NCBI GenBank assembly: GCA_001587675.1
Contig: LNGD01000014.1
Location: 1-19,072 of the forward strand
Reading direction: 5' to 3'
DNA: 19,072 nucleotides
Source: Candidatus Methanofastidiosum methylothiophilum
GTDB lineage: Archaea; Methanobacteriota_B; Thermococci; Methanofastidiosales; Methanofastidiosaceae
In this document: positions 1 to 7,924 of the stretch, piece after piece
Numbering within the stretch: position 1 is the stretch's first letter
Layout: every line of letters starts with the position of its first letter
Made by a program: the position numbers and the translations under genes
Notes under the pieces: generated by a model
Database searches by the model: none
What the model was told of the DNA's origin: nothing
Seen by the model: only the letters and a program-made list of their open reading frames with translations

Positions 1-116
1 ATCATGTCTCTTAGGAGAGCTATAACAAGATCTTTTTTATTATCGCCTAATATATCATATAATCTCGATTTAGAATTGTTAAGATATTTCAAAGGTAGTA
101 ATACCGGCAAGGTCAT
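1..116 (-). CDS. cofC: 2-phospho-L-lactate guanylyltransferase CofC, 5' part only
   Basis: The first 38 codons are visible before the window edge cuts the gene. CofC activates 2-phospholactate (or a related three-carbon acid phosphate) with GTP to give the nucleotide diphosphate that CofD consumes in coenzyme F420 synthesis. The N-terminus reads MTLPVLLPLKYLNNSKSRL, matching the family pattern of a short beta strand, then a P-x-K-x-x-x-x-KSRL nucleotide-binding segment, then a helix ending in ALLRDM. The ATG overlaps the cofD stop in an ATGA, so the two are almost certainly translationally coupled. That coupling and the pathway link support the call despite the short fragment. Confidence 0.85.
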   Translation of the reverse strand, partial: MTLPVLLPLKYLNNSKSRLYDILGDNKKDLVIALLRDM

Positions 117-1030
117 TTATTTTCCATCCTTTTTAGAACAAAATTACATAGTCTTTTTCTGTCTTTTCGAGTTTTCATCATTGTATTTGTTGAGAATACT
201 TCTATTCCCAGCTCACCTTTTATCTTATCCGCTAAATCAACTTCAAGCGAATCAATTATAAAGATATCCAATAAGTCTTGGTAGTATTTTGCAATGCCGA
301 AAGAATTAATCTCGAAATCAGAGGATTCCATAAGTTCAACTAAAGGACCTTTAACTGCTTTGCCTTGTATAAGCGGGGATATACCAATGACTTTCTTCTC
401 TGACAATATTTTTCTGATTCCTTTTAGAGATAGTATTGTACCTATGCTGACTAAAGGGTTTGAAGGTGGTAAAATTACCCACTTAGAACTTTCAAGTGCT
501 TCAAAGACTCTGTCTGATGGTTTGGCCTTTTCTTTTCCTGAATAAATAATTTTTTTTATTCTGCCTTCTGGTCTTTTAATATAATACTCTTCAAAATGAA
601 TTGTTTTATTGTCCAACTCAATATATGTCTGGAAAAAATCATCTGTCATTGGAATTAAAGGTATATCGACACCAAATCTTTTGCAAAGAGCAGATGTAAC
701 TTCCGTTAAAGTAATTCCAGACTTAAGAAGTTCAGTTCTTTTTACATGAACTGCTAAGTCCTTATCACCTATCATGATCCAATCTTCATATCCAAGGGAT
801 TTCAAGTATTTCTGACAGTAGAAAGTGTCATTTTTAATACCCCACCCTTTTTTCCGATCAATCACCCCAGATAGAGTGTACATTAATGTATCTACATCGG
901 GAGAAACGTGAAGCCCATAAATTTCAATGTCATCACCAGTGTTTGCAATTACTGAAAAATCCTTCGTTAATAAAGAAAGGCCATCCACAAATTTAGCCCC
1001 CCCACCCCCACCAGAAAGTACTGTTATCAT
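113..1030 (-). CDS. cofD: 2-phospho-L-lactate transferase CofD (F420 biosynthesis)
   Basis: CofD transfers the phospholactyl group from lactyl-2-diphospho-5'-guanosine to the riboflavin-like chromophore Fo, giving F420-0; it is cytoplasmic. The protein has 305 residues, the normal family length. It opens with MITVLSGGGGGAKFVDGL, the glycine-rich substrate loop (residues 6-13), followed by VIANTGDDIEIYGLHVSPDVDTLMYTLSG, a hallmark CofD block, and later by PPSNPLVSIGTIL. The ATG lies one base after the upstream nitroreductase stop, and its own stop overlaps the cofC start, so it sits inside an operon. The glycine loop is encoded by a G-rich stretch (C7 and C5 runs on the plus strand at 997-1009), unusual in such AT-rich DNA. 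Confidence 0.96.
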   Translation of the reverse strand: MITVLSGGGGGAKFVDGLSLLTKDFSVIANTGDDIEIYGLHVSPDVDTLMYTLSGVIDRKKGWGIKNDTFYCQKYLKSLGYEDWIMIGDKDLAVHVKRTELLKSGITLTEVTSALCKRFGVDIPLIPMTDDFFQTYIELDNKTIHFEEYYIKRPEGRIKKIIYSGKEKAKPSDRVFEALESSKWVILPPSNPLVSIGTILSLKGIRKILSEKKVIGISPLIQGKAVKGPLVELMESSDFEINSFGIAKYYQDLLDIFIIDSLEVDLADKIKGELGIEVFSTNTMMKTRKDRKRLCNFVLKRMENK

Positions 1031-1031
1031 G

Positions 1032-1631
1032 TTACCAACGATTAAAGTGGATTAACTTATCAATATTTCTTCGTTTAGGTTTTTCAGGATCTTCATCTGG
1101 CACGCCTACTATCAATATTTCTTGAGGAAATATATTCTCAGGAATTTCAAGAACAGATCTAACCTCATCAGGGCAGAATAAAGGTGCACATAACCATAGA
1201 ACTCCATAACCAAGCTCAGTTGCTTTTAGAAGTATATTCTCTGAAGCTAGTGCTACACTCTGAATACCCATAATAAATTCTGCATTATCTCTTGAATCGC
1301 CGTACTTCTCAACTTTTGAAGTATCAAAACAAGGAATTATTATAAAAGGCGCATTGTTAATTCTTTCCTTGGATAATTTAACTCTAGCCTCTATTTCAGA
1401 GTTGGGTTTGCCATCTTTCTTTAGATTTTTAATCCACGTTTCTGCCATTTTTGAAGAAAGTATTTCTTTTGTTTCTTTTTCATCGATTAATATAAATTCC
1501 CAAGGTTGGAAATTGTGAGCTGAAGGCGCTTGTATGGCTGCTTCAATTAGGGATAATACTTTTTCTCTTTCTATTTTAGTATCCTTGAATTTCCGTATAG
1601 TTTTTCTTTCTTTGAATACATCTAAGCCCAT
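1032..1631 (-). CDS. FMN-dependent nitroreductase-family oxidoreductase
   Basis: This 199-aa protein belongs to the nitroreductase fold, homodimeric FMN enzymes reducing nitro, enone or flavin-type substrates with NAD(P)H. Visible marks are the N-terminal RKTIRKFKD FMN-phosphate loop, IEAAIQAPSAHNFQPWEFILI (the APSAHNxQPW flavin motif, about residues 31-51), and a C-terminal LIVGVPDEDPEKPKR motif. It follows the symporter gene by 12 nt with a GGGAG ribosome site, and precedes cofD by one base. In mycobacteria a nitroreductase domain fused in FbiB reduces dehydro-F420, so a role beside CofD/CofC is conceivable, but this is inference. The true substrate cannot be read from sequence. Confidence 0.88.
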   Translation of the reverse strand: MGLDVFKERKTIRKFKDTKIEREKVLSLIEAAIQAPSAHNFQPWEFILIDEKETKEILSSKMAETWIKNLKKDGKPNSEIEARVKLSKERINNAPFIIIPCFDTSKVEKYGDSRDNAEFIMGIQSVALASENILLKATELGYGVLWLCAPLFCPDEVRSVLEIPENIFPQEILIVGVPDEDPEKPKRRNIDKLIHFNRW

Positions 1632-1643
1632 AATCTCCCTTGT

Positions 1644-3050
1644 CTATTTGAAATATTTTCTTACTTCTTCAGCTACAACTCCCCCTAGGGCAATTAAAGC
1701 GATTAGATTCGGAATGGCCATAAGCCCATTAAACATGTCAGAAATGTTCCATACTATGTCAACATAGGTTATTGAGCCGAAAAAGACAGTGAACAAAAAG
1801 ACCAGTTTGTATAGATATTTTTTATTCACTCCAAAAAGATACTCAAAACATTTTTCACCATAATATGACCATCCAAGTATAGTGGAATATCCAAATAAAG
1901 CTGAACATAACACTATAACTAACGATCCTGCTAAGCCAAGAGTTTGTGAAAATGCTGCGCTTGTGAGTGCTGATGAAGTTAAGTTCCCTCCCCATATATC
2001 AAGATTACTTTCAAGAATTACAAATCCAGTCATAGAACATATTACGATAGTGTCAATGAAAACTTCAACTATAGCAAGAGTCCCCTGTTTAACTGGATGT
2101 GGTGTTTTTGCAGCAGAATGAGCTATAGGTGCACTGCCAAGCCCAGCTTCATTTGAGAATACGCCTCTGGCAATACCAAATCTAATTGCTCTAGAAACTG
2201 CAAATCCTGTTAATCCTCCTGTAAAAGCAGTAGGAGAAAAAGCATAACCAACGACAGATGCAAATGCATAAGGTATTCTGTCTGCATGTATTACAATTAT
2301 TATTAAAGCCGCTATCAAATATAATAAACTCATGAATGGAACTAAGAAAGAGGTAACTTCACCTATTCTTTTTATTCCTCCAAATATTACAAGCCCCGTG
2401 ATTACGACAAGAACCGCTCCCAAAATAGTTGATGTGAAAAATACTTCCCCAAAAATTGGAAGTGTTAAAGAATTCCCACCGCCAATGTTAGATATGATTG
2501 CCAAGACGACTGAGTTTGCTTGCGCCATACTGCCAATTCCAAAGGAAGCTATTACACCAAAGAGCGAGAATAAAATTGCTAAGAACTTTGCATTTATATT
2601 ATATTTTTCTTTGAATCCCGTTTCTATATAATACATTGGGCCACCAGATATTTCTCCCTTATCGTTTACTTCTCTATATCTAACTCCAAGTACTACTTCT
2701 GAGAACTTTGTGGCCATTCCAACTATGGATGTTACCCACATCCAGAAAAGAGCTCCAGGTCCCCCTAAAACTATGGCTGTTGCTACACCTGCAATATTTC
2801 CTGTGCCAACAGTTGCGGAAAGTGCAGTTGTAAGGGCTTGAAATGAAGGAATATCCCCTTTATGTTCTTCTTTCTTAAATGCACTTTCAAAAAGATTCTT
2901 AATCGATAAAATAAGTCTTCTAAATTGGATTCCCTTTAGTATTATGGTTAGGTATAAACCAGTACCAACAAGGAAGACCAACATAAATGGGCCCCAGATA
3001 AAAGAGTCCAAGGCGCCAAAAAATCCTGAAATAAGTTCATAAATGCCCAT
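1644..3050 (-). CDS. Alanine/glycine:cation symporter (AGCS family)
   Basis: A sodium-coupled small neutral amino acid importer of the inner membrane, about 468 residues with around ten hydrophobic segments. Family blocks are clear: FIWGPFMLVFLVGTGLYLTI near the start, LSATVGTGNIAGVATAI, GGPGALFWMWVTSIVGMATK, and SNEAGLGSAPIAHSAA. An open frame continues upstream to a GTG at 3110, but that start would lie inside the tRNA-Val gene. The ATG at 3050 gives the usual N-terminus, and a TATA-like ATATTTAAAT lies about 32 nt upstream of it, so a near-leaderless start there is preferred. It is the first gene of the operon leading to the nitroreductase and cofD-cofC. Confidence 0.93.
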   Translation of the reverse strand: MGIYELISGFFGALDSFIWGPFMLVFLVGTGLYLTIILKGIQFRRLILSIKNLFESAFKKEEHKGDIPSFQALTTALSATVGTGNIAGVATAIVLGGPGALFWMWVTSIVGMATKFSEVVLGVRYREVNDKGEISGGPMYYIETGFKEKYNINAKFLAILFSLFGVIASFGIGSMAQANSVVLAIISNIGGGNSLTLPIFGEVFFTSTILGAVLVVITGLVIFGGIKRIGEVTSFLVPFMSLLYLIAALIIIVIHADRIPYAFASVVGYAFSPTAFTGGLTGFAVSRAIRFGIARGVFSNEAGLGSAPIAHSAAKTPHPVKQGTLAIVEVFIDTIVICSMTGFVILESNLDIWGGNLTSSALTSAAFSQTLGLAGSLVIVLCSALFGYSTILGWSYYGEKCFEYLFGVNKKYLYKLVFLFTVFFGSITYVDIVWNISDMFNGLMAIPNLIALIALGGVVAEEVRKYFK

Positions 3051-3101
3051 GCTAATCAAAAAAACTAAAAAACTCTGATTTAAATATTTATCCAAAAATA
3101 G

Positions 3102-3175
3102 TGGGCCCACTGAGATTCGAACTCAGGACCTCCGCCGTGTAAAGGCGACGTCATGACCAACTAGACCATGGGCCC
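3102..3175 (-). tRNA. tRNA-Val (anticodon UAC)
   Basis: Read on the minus strand, a full cloverleaf of 74 nt can be folded. The acceptor arm is GGGCCCA pairing with TGGGCCC and discriminator A. The D arm has GTC/GAC pairs. The anticodon stem TCGCC/GGCGG encloses loop TTTACAC with anticodon TAC. The T arm is CTGAG-TTCGAAT-CTCAG. No CCA is encoded, no intron is present, and a short T-run follows (minus strand, after position 3100). UAC reads valine GUA codons. Confidence 0.97.
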
Positions 3176-3199
3176 CCTAATTAATCGTATTTTATTTAA

Positions 3200-3207
3200 T
3201 TTATAAA
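3200..3207 (-). promoter_or_regulatory. TATA box for tRNA-Val
   Basis: TTTATAAA is centred about 28 nt upstream of the mature tRNA 5' end, the spacing expected for TBP/TFB-directed start a few bases before the tRNA. The octamer is self-complementary and is the same one found before hypE/rps8e and before the trpB2 leader. Confidence 0.65.
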
Positions 3208-3209
3208 CC

Positions 3210-3662
3210 TTATGATTTTTTTCCAGACATCGAATCAATATCTATTCGGATGATAGAAATGCGGTTTATTTCATCTAAGGAATAATCAAAATTTCCTTTT
3301 GCATAATGTGACATAATAATATCAAGAGCCTCTTTTTTTTCTTCATTATTTTCAATTAAAAACGCTTTTCCAAATCCTATAACGCTTTCATATTTCATTG
3401 AATATCCGCATGCCTTATCAGATATAAGAAGTTCATGATTTGTGTCAACTTCAAATGCGACATTATTATTTTTCTTTAACATATCTATTTTCATCCCCTT
3501 CTTTGATGAGTGGATATAAATATGATTGTCTTTATAGCCAAAATTTAATGGAACTATATAAGGAAAATTATTATTGCAAAGTGCTAATCTAAGCACTTTA
3601 GATTTACATAATATTTCTTCTATTATTCTTAAATCTGAAATCTCTCTATCTTTCCTATTCAT
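3210..3662 (-). CDS. Pyridoxamine 5'-phosphate oxidase-like flavin split-barrel protein (NimA type)
   Basis: A 150-aa protein of the FMN-binding split-barrel group, small soluble dimers that often bind flavin or F420 and reduce a range of substrates. Visible marks are an N-terminal helix (ISDLRIIEEIL), the strand pair VLRLALCNNNFPYIVPLNFGYKDNHIYIH, then SSKKGMKIDMLKKNNNVAFEVD, typical of NimA-like pyridoxamine oxidase relatives, and a C-terminal SGKKS that usually closes the barrel. The gene is monocistronic: the tRNA lies downstream and a divergent cupin gene upstream. In an F420-producing organism either flavin could be the cofactor, and the sequence does not decide it. No link to antibiotic resistance is implied. 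Confidence 0.85.
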   Translation of the reverse strand: MNRKDREISDLRIIEEILCKSKVLRLALCNNNFPYIVPLNFGYKDNHIYIHSSKKGMKIDMLKKNNNVAFEVDTNHELLISDKACGYSMKYESVIGFGKAFLIENNEEKKEALDIIMSHYAKGNFDYSLDEINRISIIRIDIDSMSGKKS

Positions 3663-3755
3663 GTTATTATTTTCTTATCGGACTATTTATTATTTATTGA
3701 ATATAGTTAGATTACTCAGTAATACTTAAATAGAATAAAATCTATAAATAAGGAT

Positions 3756-4076
3756 ATGCCGTTTGAAAATTTTAAAAATGTAAATGAAAGGGAAATATTC
3801 CCCGGCTATAAGGCTAAATTTATACACTCAGAAAATATGACTTTTGCCAATTGGACGATAGAAGAAGGGGCTTCTTTTCCTGAGCACAGCCACCCACATG
3901 AACAAGTTTTAATAATGCTTGAAGGTTCTCTTGAAATTAAAGTCGGACGAGAAACCAAAGTTATAAAACCTGGTGACGTAACTATCATTCCCTCTAATAT
4001 GCCCCATATGGGAAAGGCTATAAAAAAAGTTAATGCGATAGATATCTTCTATCCCGTAAGGCAAGATTACGTTTAA
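3756..4076 (+). CDS. Single-domain cupin protein
   Basis: A 106-aa beta-barrel protein with both cupin motifs. Motif 1 is HSHPHEQVLIMLEG (residues 44-57), supplying candidate metal ligands His44, His46 and Gln50. Motif 2, PGDVTIIPSNMPHM, supplies His84. Small cupins of this form can be metal-dependent isomerases, dioxygenases or ligand sensors, so no reaction is assigned. The gene is divergent from the split-barrel flavoprotein. A TATA-like CTTAAATA at 3725-3732 lies about 28 nt before the ATG, which suggests a transcript with almost no leader. Confidence 0.88.
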   Translation: MPFENFKNVNEREIFPGYKAKFIHSENMTFANWTIEEGASFPEHSHPHEQVLIMLEGSLEIKVGRETKVIKPGDVTIIPSNMPHMGKAIKKVNAIDIFYPVRQDYV

Positions 4077-4110
4077 GATTCATTAAGAAATTCTTAGCTA
4101 CCTAGCAATA

Positions 4111-4120
4111 TTTATATATT
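4111..4120 (+). promoter_or_regulatory. TATA box of the anion transporter gene
   Basis: TTTATATATT is centred about 25 nt before the GTG start at 4141, so transcription would begin at or within a few bases of the start codon. No Shine-Dalgarno sequence precedes the GTG, consistent with leaderless initiation. Confidence 0.55.
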
Positions 4121-4140
4121 GATTACTAGAGTGCACCACT

Positions 4141-5379
4141 GTGATTTCAGTAGTTATATTATTAATAGTCTTTACACTTATAGCCATAAGACAGGTCGGA
4201 AGAATTAAATTAGAGATATGGCAAGTAATGACATTAGGTGCTATTGTTTGTCTTTTGACTGGTCAGATATCTCCTGTAGATGCAATCAGATCCGTCAATC
4301 TAGATGTAATATTATTTCTTTTTGGGATGTTTGTTGTAGGTGTGGGCCTCGAAGAAAGTGGATATCTTTCCCATATCTCATATAAAATCTTTAAACAAGC
4401 AAAAAATCAAGATCAGCTTTTACTTGTCATTCTTTTTGTCATAGGTTTTGCGTCTGCTTTTTTGATGAATGATACACTTGCTATAATTGGTACCCCAGTA
4501 GTAATTCATTTGAGTAAAAAACATGATACTTCGCCTAAGCTCTTGCTTTTAACACTTGCATTTGCAGTTACTATCGGAAGTGTAATGAGTCCTATTGGAA
4601 ATCCCCAGAATCTATTGATAGCCCTTGAAGGCAACATAAATAATCCTTTCGTATTATTTTTTGAATATCTTTTAATACCAACTGTTATCAATTTACTAAT
4701 CGCATATTTTGTATTGAAGTTATTCTATAAAGATAATTTCCATAATAATTCTTTGAATCACTCTGAAGAGCCGATTAAAAATAGAAATCTTGCTAAGTTA
4801 TCCAAGACATCTCTTATATTGATCCTGTTCATGGTGATTCTAAAAATTTCAATTGTTACATCAGGAATTAACTTCGATTTCAGATTGACTTACATTGCTC
4901 TGGTAGCATCAATGCCCATATTAGTTCTAGCTAAAGAGAGACTCCAAGTAATCAAGAACGTAGATTGGAAGACACTGATATTTTTTATTTCAATGTTTAT
5001 TTTAATGCAGAGTGTCTGGAACAGCGGATTTATTCAAGGCCTTATTAACAATATGGACATAAACATAACAAATCTCTTGATGATATTTATTGTTAGTATA
5101 GTATTAAGTCAATTTATTTCCAATGTGCCTCTTGTGGCATTATACCTCCCTATGCTAATCGATGCCGGTGCAACATCTAAAGAAATGGTTGCACTTGCAG
5201 CTGGGAGCACGATTGCAGGAAATTTGTTTATTTTAGGGGCTGCAAGTAATGTGATAATAATACAAAACGCTGAAAAGAAATCAAATGAGACTATCACTTT
5301 TAAGGAATTTGCAAAAGTTGGGATACCTCTAACGATATTAAATACTATCGTATATTATGTTTATCTTCTATTAGTCTAA
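4141..5379 (+). CDS. ArsB/NhaD/SLC13-type anion transporter (ion transporter superfamily)
   Basis: An integral membrane protein of 412 residues with about eleven hydrophobic helices in two inverted halves. Superfamily motifs are present: FLMNDTLAIIGTP (108-119), SPIGNPQNL with NPQN at 154-157 in the first re-entrant hairpin, and in the second half ISNVPLVALYLP (SNVP 327-330) and GAASNVI (367-371). These match the ArsB, NhaD and CitM transporters. Candidate cargoes include arsenite, dicarboxylates, sulfate or Na+/H+ exchange, and none can be chosen. The start is GTG, supported by the TATA spacing. The stop codon abuts the msrA stop on the other strand with no gap. Confidence 0.88.
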   Translation: MISVVILLIVFTLIAIRQVGRIKLEIWQVMTLGAIVCLLTGQISPVDAIRSVNLDVILFLFGMFVVGVGLEESGYLSHISYKIFKQAKNQDQLLLVILFVIGFASAFLMNDTLAIIGTPVVIHLSKKHDTSPKLLLLTLAFAVTIGSVMSPIGNPQNLLIALEGNINNPFVLFFEYLLIPTVINLLIAYFVLKLFYKDNFHNNSLNHSEEPIKNRNLAKLSKTSLILILFMVILKISIVTSGINFDFRLTYIALVASMPILVLAKERLQVIKNVDWKTLIFFISMFILMQSVWNSGFIQGLINNMDINITNLLMIFIVSIVLSQFISNVPLVALYLPMLIDAGATSKEMVALAAGSTIAGNLFILGAASNVIIIQNAEKKSNETITFKEFAKVGIPLTILNTIVYYVYLLLV

Positions 5380-5862
5380 TCACTTAGATTTGCATCTAAC
5401 AATTCCACGTTTCTGGAGATATTTTTGATGGTACTCTTCTGCTCTATAAAAAGTTGTTGCGGGTATTATTTCAGTTACTATTTTTTGACTGAACTTGCCA
5501 GATTTTTCAAATTTATCTTTTAGTTCTGTTGCCTTAATTTTTTGACCTTCATCGTGGTAGAATACTATAGATCTATACTGACTTCCTATATCGAGCCCTT
5601 GTCTGTTTAATGTTGTGGGGTCGTGTATGCTCCAAAATATCTCCAATAATTTTTCGTAAGATACGATTTGTGGATCAAATTCAATAAAGACTGCTTCTGC
5701 ATGACCAGTCTTATCCGTACATACATCTTCATAAGTAGGATTTTTTGTATGCCCACCTGAGTATCCAACTGTAGTGGATATAACCCCCTCTATTTGACAA
5801 AATGCTGATTCGACTCCCCAAAAACATCCTGCCGCAAAAGTAGCTTTTTCAATTTTAGTCAT
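5380..5862 (-). CDS. msrA: Peptide-methionine (S)-S-oxide reductase MsrA
   Basis: MsrA repairs methionine-S-sulfoxide in proteins using thioredoxin-type electrons in the cytoplasm. The 160-aa chain has the catalytic GCFWGVE motif (Cys13), then GVISTTVGYSGGHTKNPTYEDVCTDKTGHAEAV, FWSIHDPT, and GSQYRSIVFYHDEGQ, all standard MsrA blocks. Cys157 near the C-terminus is a candidate resolving cysteine. The gene is convergent with the anion transporter, sharing no intergenic base, and lies about 120 nt downstream of the rubrerythrin gene on the same strand, with a pyrimidine-rich tract between them that probably separates the transcripts. With rubrerythrin it suggests a modest oxidant defence. Confidence 0.97.
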   Translation of the reverse strand: MTKIEKATFAAGCFWGVESAFCQIEGVISTTVGYSGGHTKNPTYEDVCTDKTGHAEAVFIEFDPQIVSYEKLLEIFWSIHDPTTLNRQGLDIGSQYRSIVFYHDEGQKIKATELKDKFEKSGKFSQKIVTEIIPATTFYRAEEYHQKYLQKRGIVRCKSK

Positions 5863-5935
5863 ATTTAATATTTTTGAATTTTACCATATAATCTTAATTA
5901 TTATAAAAAAGAATTACTGAACCTTAAGACGACAT

Positions 5936-5978
5936 AAATAAAAAGAAAGAAAATAGAAGAAAGAAAAAAATATAGAAG
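5936..5978 (-). terminator. Pyrimidine-rich transcription end after rubrerythrin
   Basis: On the minus strand the bases directly after the rubrerythrin stop are about forty nearly pure T/C residues, with runs of T7 and T5. Archaeal termination typically uses U-rich tracts without a required hairpin. The position between rbr and msrA fits a terminator, though the activity is inferred. Confidence 0.5.
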
Positions 5979-5980
5979 TA

Positions 5981-6562
5981 TTAGTAAACTTCACACTGTC
6001 TTTCAAAGTATGCTTTTTCATGATTGCATGAAGGGCATTTTTCTGGTGGCTCGTTACCTTCGTGGATGTAACCACATTTTCTGCAGACCCAAACAACTTT
6101 TTCCTTCTTTTTGAAAAGAGTTCCAGCTTCAAGCTCCTTAAGGAGTTTTTTATACCTTTCCTCATGGTGTTTCTCTGCAACTGCAATTGCTCTAAGTCTA
6201 TCGGCGACATCCTTAAATCCTTCCTTCTCAGCTACATTTGCAAATTCTGGATACATCTTAGTGTACTCGTAATTCTCCCCTTCAATTGCTCCTTTAATAT
6301 TTTCAATTGTGTTACCCAGAATAAGTGGCGCTTCTGCCTCAACTTTTATCTCTTTAGGATTTCCATCGCCTTTTTTAATATCATTAATTAGTCTGAAAAG
6401 CCATTTTGCATGTTCTCTTTCGTTGTCCGCAGTTAAGAGAAAAAGCTCAGATATTTGTTCATACCCTTCTTTTTGTGCTATTTTTGAATAAATTGTGTAT
6501 CTGTTTCTTGCCATGCTTTCGCCAATAAAGGCTTTTGTCAGATTCTCTATTGTTTTGCTCAT
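5981..6562 (-). CDS. rbr: Rubrerythrin
   Basis: Rubrerythrin is a cytoplasmic non-haem iron peroxidase of anaerobes that reduces hydrogen peroxide with electrons from rubredoxin or NAD(P)H systems. The 193-aa protein has the ferritin-like diiron bundle, with GESMARNRY near residue 14, ADNEREHAKWLF (Glu50, His51), EGENYEYTKMYPEFA and AVAEKHHEERY (Glu130, His133). A C-terminal rubredoxin-like domain follows with Cys160, Cys163, Cys176 and Cys179 in CxxCGYIHEG...CPSC. Length and domain order are normal. The ATG has a GAGG ribosome site about 8 nt upstream. The 177-nt divergent region to the CoA-transferase gene contains an AT-only inverted repeat at 6646-6661. Confidence 0.98.
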   Translation of the reverse strand: MSKTIENLTKAFIGESMARNRYTIYSKIAQKEGYEQISELFLLTADNEREHAKWLFRLINDIKKGDGNPKEIKVEAEAPLILGNTIENIKGAIEGENYEYTKMYPEFANVAEKEGFKDVADRLRAIAVAEKHHEERYKKLLKELEAGTLFKKKEKVVWVCRKCGYIHEGNEPPEKCPSCNHEKAYFERQCEVY

Positions 6563-6739
6563 ATTATTCCTCTGTTTAATTTACCTGCCTTTCATTATTA
6601 AAATTTATCCTTATTTTTCATAAAGAATTCATCTAAAATAATCATAATTATTAAAATAATTTTGTTTGTCTTGAGAAGTAGTTGATTATGGAAAAGTTAT
6701 TTAAGTTTATATTTAAAATAGATACAAGGTGTTTTTTTC

Positions 6740-7924
6740 ATGATGCCTCTTGATGGAATAAAAGTATTAGATTTTACCGGAGCCCTATCTGGGCCATACT
6801 GTAGTATGCTTCTTGGAGACATGGGTGCTGAGGTAATAAAAATTGAGAGACCGAAGAGAGGGGACGATTCTAGAGGTTGGGGCCCTCCATATATCTCAGA
6901 AAATCTAAGCGCATACTTTGCAAGTATAAACAGAAACAAGAAGAGCTTATCCCTGAATGTAAAAGAAGAAGAAGCAAAAGAAATAGTGAAGAAATTAGTA
7001 AAAGATACGGATATTCTAATTGAGAATTTCAGGCCAGGAACTATGGAAAAACTTGGCCTTGGATATGAAGAAATGAAGAAAATAAATGAAAAACTAATTT
7101 ACTGTTCTATTTCAGGTTTTGGTCAGGATGGTCCTTACAAGTTCAAACCAGGCTATGATTTGATATTACAAGGTATGGGGGGTCTTATGAGTGAAACTGG
7201 GGAACCGAATGGCGGGCCAGTAAAGATAGGTATCGCCGTTACTGATATTGCTGCAGGGATGTTTGCCTGTTATGGAATCCTAAGTGCAATAATAGCTAGG
7301 TCAAAGACTGGCAAAGGCCAGTTTATAGATACCTCAATGTTAGATTGCCAAGTTTCATGGCAGACTTATTTTGCAACAGGGTATCTCGTAGCGGGCAGAA
7401 TTCCATCAAGAACAGGTAGTGCTCACTCACTTATCTGCCCTTACCAGTCATTTAAAACAAAAGATATCTTCATTAATATTGCCGTTGGAAATGAAGATAT
7501 GTGGAAAAAATTCTGTGAGGTTCTATCCCTTGATATTGCAACGGATGAAAAATATTCAGATAATGGTAAGCGTCTAAAGAATAGAGATGAACTTGTGAAA
7601 ATAATAGAGAATGTGTTGGTCACAAGGTCAGGAGATGAATGGCTTGTTCTTCTTGAAAAGGCAGGTATACCTTCAGGACCGATTTACACAATTGATTGCC
7701 TCTTAAATGATCCACAAGTAATTCATAGAAAGATGATAGAAGAAGTAAACAATCCACTATATGGTAAAATCAAGATACCTGGACTACCCGTAAAATTATC
7801 TGAAACTGCAGCAGCAGTAAAATTACCCCCTCCGATACTTGGGGAGCATTCAGAAGAGATTTTACTAAATCTTGGATACACAAAGGACCAAATAAAATCA
7901 ATGATAGAAAAAGGAATAATTTAG
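6740..7924 (+). CDS. CaiB/BaiF-type (family III) CoA-transferase
   Basis: Family III CoA-transferases move CoA between carboxylic acids through an aspartyl-CoA thioester. The chain has 394 residues, the typical length. The N-terminus LDGIKVLDFTGALSGPYCSMLLGDMGAEVIKIERP is the classical opening. The candidate catalytic aspartate is Asp169 in AVTDIAAGMFACYG, the same residue number as in formyl-CoA transferase. GQFIDTSMLD and the C-terminal PPILGEHSEEIL are further family marks. Substrates cannot be told from sequence. There is no acyl-CoA synthetase or dehydrogenase beside it, so it looks orphaned. An AGGTG ribosome site precedes two consecutive ATG codons. The TAG stop overlaps the hypE stop by 4 nt. 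Confidence 0.93.
   Translation: MMPLDGIKVLDFTGALSGPYCSMLLGDMGAEVIKIERPKRGDDSRGWGPPYISENLSAYFASINRNKKSLSLNVKEEEAKEIVKKLVKDTDILIENFRPGTMEKLGLGYEEMKKINEKLIYCSISGFGQDGPYKFKPGYDLILQGMGGLMSETGEPNGGPVKIGIAVTDIAAGMFACYGILSAIIARSKTGKGQFIDTSMLDCQVSWQTYFATGYLVAGRIPSRTGSAHSLICPYQSFKTKDIFINIAVGNEDMWKKFCEVLSLDIATDEKYSDNGKRLKNRDELVKIIENVLVTRSGDEWLVLLEKAGIPSGPIYTIDCLLNDPQVIHRKMIEEVNNPLYGKIKIPGLPVKLSETAAAVKLPPPILGEHSEEILLNLGYTKDQIKSMIEKGII

Noticed and set aside
4..261. 85-aa plus-strand ORF at the left edge
   Set aside because: It lies antisense to cofC and cofD, has no family features, and the minus-strand frames are clear.
997..1009. C7 and C5 runs in the cofD start as a phase-variation tract
   Set aside because: They encode the conserved glycine loop required in CofD, which explains them without invoking slippage.
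5914..6210. 98-aa minus-strand ORF overlapping rubrerythrin in another frame
   Set aside because: It is an out-of-frame reading of rbr, running into the pyrimidine-rich tail.
6646..6661. AATTATT-AA-AATAATT inverted repeat between rubrerythrin and CoA-transferase genes, PerR-box-like
   Set aside because: It contains only A and T in very AT-rich DNA and matches no operator closely enough to claim one.
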